Positions 36,920 through 44,931 of a stretch of 64,000 nt of DNA are shown piece after piece (positions within the stretch are counted from its first letter, which is position 1; each line of letters begins with the position of its first letter). The DNA is from JABMQW01 sp964439935 (lineage in GTDB: Bacteria > Fidelibacterota > Marinisomatia > Marinisomatales > TCS56), in assembly GCA_964439935.1 (NCBI GenBank), contig CAYTPW010000002.1, positions 168,027 through 232,026 of the forward strand, read 5' to 3'. The notes beneath the pieces were generated by a model, which worked only from the letters and a program-made list of their open reading frames with translations, searched no databases and was not told the origin of the DNA. The position numbers and the translations under genes are program-made.

Positions 36920-37150
36920 TAAGTATTTATGATTTAATTAGGGCCGCCCATCCTTAAAAGGGCTCAAAATTAATAAAAATATAAGTTAAAATCAGTTTCA
37001 ATTTTTTCGACTTTTTGCCGGTGGTCGGGTGATTATTTAGAAACTTTAGCCGTCCAGATCAGTTTGCCCGCTGAATCGGAACTGGTAGTTAATTAATTTT
37101 CTGACTACTTTCACTGTGCTATCATTTGGTATTAGAGCCCTGAGTTGGCA

Positions 37151-38527
37151 ATGAAATCAAATCAATCCCCAGAACTACTAAAAATCATCTCCGAGGAAAA
37201 ACTGGCAAAATCCACTTTACTGGAATCACATAAGTATTTAACCATTTTATTGAATAACACCAGTGATTACATTGTGATTTGTGATCAAGGCGGTCTACCG
37301 CTGCTGTTTAATGAAGCTTATTCGCAGCTGATTAAAACGGCCTTTGACGTTGAAATGGAACCGGGCTTGCAGCTGCACAAGTTATTTCCCGAACACAAAA
37401 CGATTACCCGCTGGCAGAGATTTCATCAACGGGTGCTCGGCGGTGAACAATTCTCCGAGTTGTATTCTCACGATTTCAGTGATAATAATACACACCATTT
37501 CGAAGTTTCGCTTACACCAATAATGGCAGCGGGGATTGTGCGGGGCTTCACCGAAATCACCCGGGATATCACCGAACAGATCCAGTTCAGAGCACCATTT
37601 TTAGATACTTATAACGATCCTGTAGGACAGGTAGGACGACATTCAGCAAAACTGCTGGCGATTAATGAGCAACTGCAACAGGAAATGTCAGTGCGGCTTC
37701 AAGTTGAAGCAGCATTGATCGAGAGTGAACAAAAATATAACCTGATAGTCAATAACAGTCCTGATATGATCATGCTACAAAATCCCGATGGAGTTGTCGC
37801 TTATGGTAGTCCACAAAGTCAGAATATTCTGGGCTTGCAGCCGATGGATTTGCTTGGCAAAAAAGAACAGGATATAAATTTTATATATAAGGACGACCGG
37901 AAAAGAACTCTAAGAGCCCTGACTGCTGTCCTGGCCGGTAAAAAAATAAAAGATTTTGAGTACCGAGTTGTGGGGAGTGACGGTGAATTGCGTTGGCTGT
38001 CCCACACCGCGCAACCGATAAAAAATAAGGGAGCAATATCCTATATCCAGAGCAACGTACGCAACATCACGCTGCAGAAAAAAGCGGAAGAAATCATTGC
38101 TAATCAAAATCTGCAATTGGAGCAGAAGAACATTGCACTGCGTGAATTCCTTACTCAGCTTGAGAAGGAAAAGGATAATCTTGAGCGCAAGGTAATTACC
38201 AATATTGAGAAACTGGTTAAACCGCAATTAGAGCGACTGAAATTCTCTAATGGGGAAACTCAAAGCTATATACTTGAATTAATCGAACATAATCTGACTG
38301 AAATCACATCATCATTCGGGGTCAAGATGATCAACCACCTGAATGTTCTTTCGCCCCGCGAATTTGAAATCTGCAATATGATTAAAGATGGTTTGAGTTC
38401 AAAAGAGATCGCCAGAATTTTAAGCCTGGCTGAGACAACTGTAACCAGACATCGCAATAATATTAGAAATAAATTAGGAATTCGTAAAACCGCAACTAAT
38501 CTGACTACCTTTTTGAAGTCGATTTAA
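37151..38527 (+). CDS. PAS-domain LuxR-type transcriptional regulator
   Basis: 458 residues. A short N-terminal helix precedes two PAS domains (about 28-150 and 190-310; the second starts LIVNNSPDMIMLQNPDG), then a coiled coil (about 315-360) and a C-terminal LuxR-type helix-turn-helix (LSPREFEICNMIKDGLSSKEIARILSL...TVTRHRNNIRNKLGI). No kinase or receiver domain is present, so it is a one-component sensor. ATG at 37151 was chosen over a TTG two codons upstream. Target genes are unknown. Confidence 0.9.
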   Translation: MKSNQSPELLKIISEEKLAKSTLLESHKYLTILLNNTSDYIVICDQGGLPLLFNEAYSQLIKTAFDVEMEPGLQLHKLFPEHKTITRWQRFHQRVLGGEQFSELYSHDFSDNNTHHFEVSLTPIMAAGIVRGFTEITRDITEQIQFRAPFLDTYNDPVGQVGRHSAKLLAINEQLQQEMSVRLQVEAALIESEQKYNLIVNNSPDMIMLQNPDGVVAYGSPQSQNILGLQPMDLLGKKEQDINFIYKDDRKRTLRALTAVLAGKKIKDFEYRVVGSDGELRWLSHTAQPIKNKGAISYIQSNVRNITLQKKAEEIIANQNLQLEQKNIALREFLTQLEKEKDNLERKVITNIEKLVKPQLERLKFSNGETQSYILELIEHNLTEITSSFGVKMINHLNVLSPREFEICNMIKDGLSSKEIARILSLAETTVTRHRNNIRNKLGIRKTATNLTTFLKSI

Positions 38528-38541
38528 TTGATAGCAGGCAC

Positions 38542-38567
38542 CATGTAGTATGACTACATGATTTTTG
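38542..38567 (+). terminator. Terminator after PAS-LuxR gene
   Basis: CATGTAGT, loop ATG, ACTACATG followed by ATTTTTG, 15 bases after the stop codon. Confidence 0.75.
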
Positions 38568-38665
38568 CATTATAAATGGATATTAGGCTCTAATTATATT
38601 ATGCCTAATTTTCCTCACCTAAGTAACAATCACTTCTGATTTTGGCGTGATTCAGCGGCAGCATT

Positions 38666-38902
38666 ATGATAATCGACAATCCTGAACAACATCCCCAATT
38701 TGATCCGCTTGTTCCAGATACTTTCTGGGACCATTATTTCAGATTGCGACAATACTATATTGATGGTATTACTCTTCAGAATGCCCTTAACTATTATAAA
38801 AACTGGCTGCAGAATAAAGTTTATTCTAAAAAACAAATTGTCTGGAAATTGCAGAAATGGGGCAGCCGGGACGAAGTAAATAAGATCATGACCCTTCAAT
38901 GA
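38666..38902 (+). CDS. Small protein of unknown function
   Basis: 78 residues, soluble, rich in Tyr/Trp/Gln, helical (DPLVPDTFWDHYFRLRQYYIDG, LQNALNYYKNWLQNK). No family recognised. A TAG/AGCGGCAG-like region precedes the ATG without a good ribosome site. A structured element follows at once, and an antisense frame over the same bases has no better claim. Kept at modest confidence on composition. Confidence 0.5.
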   Translation: MIIDNPEQHPQFDPLVPDTFWDHYFRLRQYYIDGITLQNALNYYKNWLQNKVYSKKQIVWKLQKWGSRDEVNKIMTLQ

Positions 38903-38924
38903 GCGCTAATAAGAATCTGAAAAG

Positions 38925-39003
38925 AATCGGGGCGAGCAGGGCTTACCTCCTACCTGATAATTGGCATTGCTACACCGGATTATCAAGTTTTTCGCCCCGA
39001 TTT
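38925..39003 (+). other. Structured cruciform element / possible terminator or RNA
   Basis: An outer stem ATCGGGGCGA (38926-38935) pairs with TCGCCCCGAT (38992-39001) and is followed by TTT. The 56-nt interior holds a second stem, TGATAAT (38955-38961) with ATTATCA (38979-38985). It lies between two small genes, after the stop of the first. It may be a terminator with a long loop, a small RNA or a repeat copy; a comparison with the rest of the genome is missing. Confidence 0.5.
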
Positions 39004-39031
39004 TGCATTAGAGTAAATAGCAGGAGTTGAA

Positions 39032-39289
39032 ATGGAATTGTCGGGAACTATTGGCATAATCTTGATTGCAACCGCGATTTGTATGGTGATAATAAAAGCT
39101 ATCCGCGAGAATCTGATTGATAAATATATCATATTTGATAATCAATGCCCGGTCTGTGATTCAAGTCTACAGAGCATTGAGAGATTATCACGCCACAGAT
39201 TATTAGGTTCTGTATTATTTGTGGATGTAAAATATTATGAATGCGATTATTGTCAAAATAAAAGGCTATTTATTGGGCCGCGGGGCTAA
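39032..39289 (+). CDS. Small membrane-anchored zinc-ribbon protein
   Basis: 85 residues. One N-terminal membrane helix (GIILIATAICMVIIKAI) then a cytoplasmic zinc ribbon with CPVC near 39-42 and CDYC near 71-74. No family recognised. AGGAG precedes the ATG. Confidence 0.65.
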   Translation: MELSGTIGIILIATAICMVIIKAIRENLIDKYIIFDNQCPVCDSSLQSIERLSRHRLLGSVLFVDVKYYECDYCQNKRLFIGPRG

Positions 39290-39364
39290 AAATTAACGGG
39301 CATTATTGCTGGTTTAGCTAGCATACTTCTCCCAAAATGAATTAATATTAACCAAGGAGAAATA

Positions 39365-40609
39365 ATGAAAATAATAATAAAACTACTCATAGTCACATGT
39401 ATGCTCTCGATTGCTTTTAGCACCAGCAATCGTGTAGCTTCAATGGGGGGGGATGTTGCCATGCTACCTGATGACGACAATAATATTTATATCTTCCCGC
39501 AGCAAATTAATCAATGGAGCCTGGTAAGATTCGAAGGTATACATGGCGGTTCGCCCGACTATTTGCTGATCACCGGTGAACCTGGAAATAAGTGGGCTTT
39601 TTACGGTGGCTTATCTCAAAAAGATGATTTTTTCAACATCTATAAAAGTATGGGTGAAAATGCCGCCCTAAAAGCGGGATTCAGATTTGGCACCTACTCG
39701 GAAACTGAACTGATGGATAATAATGAAGCTAATCCTAATGACGATTCCAGTGAAGAATCCAATAAATATACTTCATTTGCCGTTGATGCGGAATACGGTT
39801 TCAATAAAGGAGATCAGGAAATTGCAGCCCGCTTTGCATTGTCATTCGGACCTGGTTCGATTAGTTATTTAGTGAGTCAAGGTTACCCCGGACCATTTGG
39901 TACTGTCGAATCTTCGATCACTCAGGCCGGAGCAACAGCCAGTGAAGATGGCAGCGCCTCTTCATCGTCATTCGGCTTAAGCGCCAGTTTACGACGTCCA
40001 ATGAATTTGCTGATCTTTGAAAATTTGTATTTCTACGTCGGTCTATCAAGAACGGCCTCAGCTAGTGACTATACCGATGATCAGAATATATCACTGGAAG
40101 ATAATCTGAATTCCAATTTCAATTTCAGTGCCAGCTCCCTGCTATTCAATAATACGGTTCTGACTGACAATACCCTGCTGGCCTATGGCATTGAATTAAG
40201 ATTCGGTTTGTCCAATTATACTGATGAAGATAAAATTGCTAAAGAAACAGATACCGGATCCTTGTTCATTATCGGTGGTCCCCGTTTCAGGGTTGGTCTT
40301 GAAACTGGTTTCAAATACGGTAAATTGCGCTTCGGTATTCATCGCGATATCAACTTCTTCAGTCGAGATAAGGATATAGATGAATCTAATCTGGGCGCAA
40401 GTGTAGATGAGGATGAATATGTCGTATCTGGGATAGGTACCAATGGCAGTTATAGTTTTGTCAGCGGTCTCGGCTTTAGTTATGGTAATCTGAATCTTGA
40501 CCTGACTTTAAATAATACAATCTGGGTCGCGGGACCACAGATGCTTTTTGACACCCAAGTCGGTTATCTGGGTATAGCGGCGGACGTGTCATATTATTTC
40601 AATAAATAA
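39365..40609 (+). CDS. Exported outer-membrane barrel-like protein
   Basis: 414 residues with a signal peptide (IIIKLLIVTCMLSIAFS). The mature part is rich in Asn/Ser/Asp with amphipathic strands and ends in LGIAADVSYYFNK. An early segment (VASMGGDVAMLPDDDNNIYIFPQQIN) resembles N-termini of FadL-like/porin-type proteins of FCB bacteria by eye; that is weak. GGAG precedes the ATG and a very strong terminator follows, so it is its own transcription unit. Confidence 0.7.
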   Translation: MKIIIKLLIVTCMLSIAFSTSNRVASMGGDVAMLPDDDNNIYIFPQQINQWSLVRFEGIHGGSPDYLLITGEPGNKWAFYGGLSQKDDFFNIYKSMGENAALKAGFRFGTYSETELMDNNEANPNDDSSEESNKYTSFAVDAEYGFNKGDQEIAARFALSFGPGSISYLVSQGYPGPFGTVESSITQAGATASEDGSASSSSFGLSASLRRPMNLLIFENLYFYVGLSRTASASDYTDDQNISLEDNLNSNFNFSASSLLFNNTVLTDNTLLAYGIELRFGLSNYTDEDKIAKETDTGSLFIIGGPRFRVGLETGFKYGKLRFGIHRDINFFSRDKDIDESNLGASVDEDEYVVSGIGTNGSYSFVSGLGFSYGNLNLDLTLNNTIWVAGPQMLFDTQVGYLGIAADVSYYFNK

Positions 40610-40616
40610 CCAGCTC

Positions 40617-40664
40617 TAAAAAAAAGATACCCGGGAGAAGTTCATTCTCCCGGGTATCTTTCCC
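40617..40664 (+). terminator. Strong terminator after barrel-like gene
   Basis: A 17-bp perfect stem (40623-40639 with 40645-40661) and a 5-nt loop; A-rich sequence precedes it and TTTCCC follows, so it could act in both directions. Confidence 0.88.
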
Positions 40665-40747
40665 ATTAAAACCTTTTCAGCAAATTCGTAAATCACCTTT
40701 TTAATGCTGGGAGGGTAAAAAACTATTGTTAGACCGCTGGAGATCGT

Positions 40748-41164
40748 TCAGGGACTGATAAATTTTTTGATATGTTGTTTCAGTGTATCACGGGCCTGGC
40801 GATAATAGATCAGATGACTGAGGTCCGGTTCCCAACCCCGGAAGGGATCTTCGACGCTCCAGTGCAGCTGCTCAGTCAACCCTGAAAAGACCGGGCAGGC
40901 TTCCCGGGCATTGTCGCAGACAGTAATTACAATGTCGATCCCACTGTAGAGGTAGATATCAATCGGGTCGGAAGTGTGGTCGCGAACATCAATATCCAGT
41001 TCATCCATGACTGTGATAGTCAGGGGGTGCACCCGGCTGGGAGTCGTTCCGGCACTGAAAACCTCGTAGTAGTCACCGGCCAGCGCCCGCAGCAAGCCTT
41101 CGGCCATCTGGGAACGACAGGAATTCCCGGTACACAGAAACAGGACTTTTTGCCTGGTTTCCAT
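40748..41164 (-). CDS. ArsC-type low-molecular-weight phosphatase / arsenate reductase
   Basis: 138 residues in the LMW tyrosine-phosphatase fold. The active-site loop is CTGNSCRSQMAEG (about residues 10-22). Two further cysteines in TVCDNAREACPVF fit thioredoxin-coupled arsenate reductases (the pI258 type), which pass a disulfide along three Cys. Reduction of arsenate is likely, but no ars transporter or repressor gene adjoins it. ATG at 41164 was chosen; an upstream TTG would add twelve residues outside the fold. Confidence 0.85.
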   Translation of the reverse strand: METRQKVLFLCTGNSCRSQMAEGLLRALAGDYYEVFSAGTTPSRVHPLTITVMDELDIDVRDHTSDPIDIYLYSGIDIVITVCDNAREACPVFSGLTEQLHWSVEDPFRGWEPDLSHLIYYRQARDTLKQHIKKFISP

Positions 41165-41252
41165 AGAGCGAAATTCAGTAGCAGCCCAGTTGAAAGTCAA
41201 TGATTAGCTTAATAATGTATTGTGTACATCAACCAGCCTAAATTTCGGGTCG

Positions 41253-42071
41253 ATGCCAAGTTCTGATGAAAACAATCTGGGACCGCTGTTTACCCAACCG
41301 CTGGAGCCGGGATCCAGTCTTACTATTTCCGATCTGAACCGCTACCTGCCGGCGATTCGCAAACTGGATACAATAAGTGAAAGTTTAGAGGAGGGTATTT
41401 TTCTGGCGGACGGGCTGTCCGGTTTACGAGCATTACCCGATGATACGGTCGATTTAATTATTGCTGATCCACCCCAATCACCCTGGGAAGGACCGGAATT
41501 GTCTGGAAAACAACTGACCCTCAATGAATACTATCAGTGGAACCTGAACTGGTTGAAGGAATGCCGGCGGATTCTTAAATCGACCGGCTCGATCTATCTG
41601 CTCTGCCCCTGGCGTCATTCCGGTATGTACCAGGCTTTGTTGAGCGAAGTTTTACGAATCCAGACCCGGATAACCTGGCGCCACAACCAGGATACGGCCG
41701 GCGGCCTGTCCCGGGCCTGGGAAAATGTTCTGGGAGATATCTGGTTTGCCACCAAAACTGACCATTTTTTCTTCCGGGAGCGGAAGCCGCAGGAAGAAAA
41801 TCAGGCCTTTCGGCTGCCAACTTCAAATCTGTGGTCTGATATCAGCCAGGAGCTGGAAACCAGGCCCGGCAGTGGCGTTGGGGAGAAGCCGATTTTTGTT
41901 TTCGAACGCCTGATCCAGGCCAGCACGACCAAGTTAAATTGGGTCGTTGATCCATTTATGCGTTGCGGGGAAACGGGCGTGGCCGCCAAGCAGCTGGGAC
42001 GGCGGTTTATCGGTTTTGAGGTCGATCGGGATTGTTTGTTGATGGCGATGAAAAGGATCGATAAAGGATAA
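41253..42071 (+). CDS. Solitary beta-class DNA methyltransferase with unusual DPPQ motif
   Basis: 272 residues. Catalytic motif IV reads DPPQ (residues 72-75, in LIIADPPQSPW) where N6-adenine and N4-cytosine methyltransferases have DPPY, NPPF or SPPW. The AdoMet motif follows near the C-terminus (WVVDPFMRCGETGVAAKQLGRRFIGFEVD), so the order (IV before I) is that of the beta class; here the usual FxGSGT is FMRCGET. No restriction or specificity gene adjoins it. I chose ATG at 41253; an in-frame TTG lies 33 bases upstream. Target sequence unknown; activity is uncertain because of the altered residues. Confidence 0.8.
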   Translation: MPSSDENNLGPLFTQPLEPGSSLTISDLNRYLPAIRKLDTISESLEEGIFLADGLSGLRALPDDTVDLIIADPPQSPWEGPELSGKQLTLNEYYQWNLNWLKECRRILKSTGSIYLLCPWRHSGMYQALLSEVLRIQTRITWRHNQDTAGGLSRAWENVLGDIWFATKTDHFFFRERKPQEENQAFRLPTSNLWSDISQELETRPGSGVGEKPIFVFERLIQASTTKLNWVVDPFMRCGETGVAAKQLGRRFIGFEVDRDCLLMAMKRIDKG

Positions 42072-42128
42072 GTTGAAATTATTTAATCCAAGGTCAGATC
42101 CGCTAGATCATATGCGAAGAGGAATGCA

Positions 42129-42572
42129 ATGTCATTATTAACAAAAATTCAACAGGATATGTATGCTGCCATGAAGGCCGGTGAAAAGCTGCGAGTAGCG
42201 GCCCTGCGAGTGGCGCTGGCCCGCCTGAAAGATAAAAGGATTGCCACTGGTGCCGACCTGAATGAAAAAGAAGCGGTGGGCGTTATCCGGACCCTGGTAA
42301 AACAGCACCGGGAATCACTGGAATCATATGTTGCCGCTGACCGTCAGGACCTGGTTGAAAAAGAACAGGCAGCCCTGGCTATTCTGGAACCCTATCTGCC
42401 GCAGATGCTGAGCGAACCGAAAGTTCGCAGCCTGATTGCTGAAATTATCACCGAGACCGGCGCCGCTGGAATGGCCGATATGGGTAAAGTGATGCCGCTG
42501 GTGATGCAACGCGCGGCCGGCCGGGCAGATGGAAAGCTGGCCCAGGTAATTGTGCGGGAGTTGTTGAATTAG
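42129..42572 (+). CDS. GatB/YqeY domain protein
   Basis: 147 residues, soluble and helical. It begins MSLLTKIQQDMYAAMKAGEKLRVAALR, the YqeY signature, and ends with a helical tail-domain like that of GatB (MAQ-type MPLVMQRAAGRADGKL). The family is implicated in tRNA-dependent amidation by homology only; role unknown. Confidence 0.9.
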   Translation: MSLLTKIQQDMYAAMKAGEKLRVAALRVALARLKDKRIATGADLNEKEAVGVIRTLVKQHRESLESYVAADRQDLVEKEQAALAILEPYLPQMLSEPKVRSLIAEIITETGAAGMADMGKVMPLVMQRAAGRADGKLAQVIVRELLN

Positions 42573-42617
42573 CTAAATGTCAGTGCAGATTCCGCGGTGA
42601 TTGAAAAGAAGAGACCG

Positions 42618-42728
42618 GCTCTTCGACACCGCTCAGGGTCTGGAGACCGGAGGAAGGCAAAGGGATCGGGGAATAGGGAACGATGAACCGATTATAAATA
42701 TTGAGTTTTGGATGTTGAATTTTATATT
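42618..42728. repeat. Intergenic degenerate heptanucleotide array
   Basis: Seven consecutive 7-base units starting with G at 42643, 42650, 42657, 42664, 42671, 42678 and 42685: GAGACCG, GAGGAAG, GCAAAGG, GATCGGG, GAATAGG, GAACGAT, GAACCGA. After nine bases a second phase follows from 42701: TTGAGTT, TTGGATG, TTGAATT, TTATATT. A palindrome-like segment with CTTCGACACCGCTCAGGG precedes the array (about 42620-42638). No gene is supported here. Confidence 0.7.
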
Positions 42729-42809
42729 CTTTTTATTACCTGCCGGCCGTCTCTATTTATCCAGCGTAGGTTGGAGCATTATATTCTGATTATAATCCTG
42801 GCTAACTCT

Positions 42810-42834
42810 TGTAAATATGCATTGCATATTTACA
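42810..42834. promoter_or_regulatory. Near-perfect 25-nt palindrome upstream of DUF4143 ATPase
   Basis: TGTAAATATGCA (42810-42821) and TGCATATTTACA (42823-42834) are exact inverted copies with a single T between. It ends 21 bases before the ATG, overlapping the expected promoter. This fits an operator for a dimeric repressor or autoregulation. No such regulator is identified nearby. Confidence 0.6.
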
Positions 42835-42855
42835 TAAATAATGTAATATTACCAT

Positions 42856-44031
42856 ATGAATAAAGACTATATCACCCGGTTGTTGAGCATTCCCGATTAT
42901 TCATTTTTCTTGTTTGGACCGCGGGGAACAGGAAAAAGCACCTGGTTGAAACAAGAATTTAATACGGTACACTATTATGATTTATTGGATTCATCCTTAT
43001 ATCTGGAGTTAATGCGGAATCCCACCCATCTGGAAGCATTAATAGGCGCTGAACCTGAAGAAACCTGGATTATAATTGATGAAATTCAGAAAATTCCCGC
43101 CCTGTTGGATGAAGTCCACCGTTTGATGACCAATTATCACTGGCGGTTTGCTTTATGCGGCTCGTCAGCCAGAAAATTGCGCCGTGGAGGTACCAATCTC
43201 CTGGCCGGGAGAGCTATCACACTGAATATGGAATCTTTCTCTTTCGGAGAATTACGGTATAACATTGGCCAGGCCTTGGAAACAGGTTTATTACCCTTCG
43301 TTATTCAAACACCGGCCCAGGCCGAAAATATCCTTTCTGCTTATGTTAATACCTATCTTAAGGAAGAAATTCGGGAAGAAGGATTGGTTCGAAACCTTTC
43401 CCCCTTTGTGCGATTTTTAGCGATTGCCGGACTATTGAATGGTCAGGTTGTAAATGGGCAGAACATTGCCCGGGAAGCTGAAGTACCACGCAGTAATGTG
43501 GATGTCTATTTTTCAATATTAACCGATACCTTATTAGGACATTTTTTACCTGCTTACCTGCCGAATCTTAAAGTAAGGGAACGAAGGGCGTCAAAATTTT
43601 ACTGGTTTGATCCCGGTGTAGCGCGCGCTGCGGCCGGAATGATTTATGAACCGGTGGATCGATACTGGAAAGGCTTTGCTCTCGAGACATTGATTTTTCA
43701 TGAATTACGGGTGTTTAATGAATATTTTAAGCGCTTCCGGTCGATTAGCTATTATCGAACGGCTTCAGGAGTGGAAATTGACTTTGTAATCGAAATAAAG
43801 AAACGAACTTCCAATACTGCGCCGCATATTATTTGTATTGAAGTCAAACTGGCTTCCCAATGGAATCGTAGCTGGGAAAAGCCCATGCGGGATTTGGATC
43901 GGCGGCAAAATATTAATGTGGATCGAATGATTGGCATCTACACGGGAAAGCAAACCTATCATTTCGACGGTGTGGATGTATATCCCTCGGAGGCTTTTCT
44001 GGAAAAACTTTATGCTGAAGAGATTTATTAA
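42856..44031 (+). CDS. AAA-family ATPase with DUF4143 domain
   Basis: 391 residues. Walker A FGPRGTGKSTWL near residues 18-29, Walker B IIIDEIQKIP near 73-82, sensor-like FALCGSSARKLR, then the C-terminal DUF4143 region ending in a nuclease-like core (GVEIDFVIE with IEVKLASQW, the D...ExK pattern of PD-(D/E)XK folds). These proteins are widespread, often as solitary mobile-looking genes; the function is unproven. The gene has its own palindromic upstream site and follows a heptamer array, consistent with acquisition. Confidence 0.9.
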   Translation: MNKDYITRLLSIPDYSFFLFGPRGTGKSTWLKQEFNTVHYYDLLDSSLYLELMRNPTHLEALIGAEPEETWIIIDEIQKIPALLDEVHRLMTNYHWRFALCGSSARKLRRGGTNLLAGRAITLNMESFSFGELRYNIGQALETGLLPFVIQTPAQAENILSAYVNTYLKEEIREEGLVRNLSPFVRFLAIAGLLNGQVVNGQNIAREAEVPRSNVDVYFSILTDTLLGHFLPAYLPNLKVRERRASKFYWFDPGVARAAAGMIYEPVDRYWKGFALETLIFHELRVFNEYFKRFRSISYYRTASGVEIDFVIEIKKRTSNTAPHIICIEVKLASQWNRSWEKPMRDLDRRQNINVDRMIGIYTGKQTYHFDGVDVYPSEAFLEKLYAEEIY

Positions 44032-44060
44032 ATAACCAAAAGATTCGTCGCTGGGAATGG

Positions 44061-44348
44061 ATGCGGAAGCAGCGGGGTATAACTAACTGCCTTAGCGGAA
44101 TCAAAAATAATGCTGTAGGACAACACTCAGAGTTGTCCTTACCCGTTGATCGGCTGTGCCGGCTGGTAAAAATCGATTATGATTTTGAAAAAGTAAATGT
44201 AAGTTTTCTGAAGAATAAGTATAGCGGGAAGCCGAGAATATTATTTAAGTCCATGGAAATGAAAAAACAGGTAATGACAATTAAAGCAAACAATCGCGCC
44301 AATTACCATTCGAAACAGATTTATAACTTCCTGAAGATTGTCGAATAA
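44061..44348 (+). CDS. Doubtful small ORF before cvpA
   Basis: 95 residues, basic, no recognised motif. The later part (PRILFKSMEMKKQVMTIKANNRANYHSKQIYNF) reads like a plausible soluble segment, but the start overlaps a small GGACAAC/GTTGTCC hairpin at about 44118-44138 and there is no ribosome site. It may be a remnant of a larger gene. It ends four bases before the cvpA ATG. Confidence 0.3.
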   Translation: MRKQRGITNCLSGIKNNAVGQHSELSLPVDRLCRLVKIDYDFEKVNVSFLKNKYSGKPRILFKSMEMKKQVMTIKANNRANYHSKQIYNFLKIVE

Positions 44349-44352
44349 GATC

Positions 44353-44931
44353 ATGATCTTGTTCTTGGACGGCTTGGCTGTATTCATTGTGCTGGTTCTG
44401 TCAGTAATCGGTTTTCAGCGCGGTTTTGTAGAAGAATTGGGTCGGCTGGTCGGCCTGGTAGCGGCCAGTCTGATCGGCATGCGGTTTTATCTGTCACTGG
44501 GGAGTTTGATTCTGGCACGCATTCATTGGGATGCCCAGGTTGTGCTGGCATTGAGTTTTTTTATTTTATTTATCGTGGCGCTGGTTATCTTCCGCCTGCT
44601 GACACGGATGGTGCAGATTATGATCCTGGCGCGCAGGACCCGGTTGGTAGACCGGCTACTGGGGTTTATATTCGGCTTTGGAAAAGGCAGTTTTATGCTG
44701 GTGCTGATCGTTTGGATAGTGTCACTCTTTCCACAGAAAACCTGGGCGCAGACCCTGCGCAGCCAGTCCCACCTGTACGGTGAGCTGGATAGCGGTCGGC
44801 TGTTCATTGTGCGCCTGTTTCAGCTGGAAGATAATTATGAGCAGAGCGGCCGAATTCTACGGCAATATGTCGAACAGGACAGCACGAAACAGGAAACTGA
44901 TTTAATCGAAACGCAGGAGTCAATCGAATAA
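44353..44931 (+). CDS. cvpA: CvpA family membrane protein
   Basis: 192 residues with four membrane segments; DGLAVFIVLVLSVIGFQRGFVEELGRLVG is the CvpA start, and RTRLVDRLLGFIFGFGKGSF the later conserved part. Family members relate to colicin V production and bile or stress tolerance; role here unknown. ATG 44353 was chosen over TTG 44338. The stop shares one base with the dnaG start (TAATG). Confidence 0.85.
   Translation: MILFLDGLAVFIVLVLSVIGFQRGFVEELGRLVGLVAASLIGMRFYLSLGSLILARIHWDAQVVLALSFFILFIVALVIFRLLTRMVQIMILARRTRLVDRLLGFIFGFGKGSFMLVLIVWIVSLFPQKTWAQTLRSQSHLYGELDSGRLFIVRLFQLEDNYEQSGRILRQYVEQDSTKQETDLIETQESIE

Noticed and set aside
36984..37150. tRNA or small RNA in the spacer before the PAS-LuxR gene
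   Set aside because: No cloverleaf or strong hairpin could be drawn.
42601..42789. Small open frame before the DUF4143 ATPase
   Set aside because: It runs through the heptanucleotide array; composition is that of the repeat.
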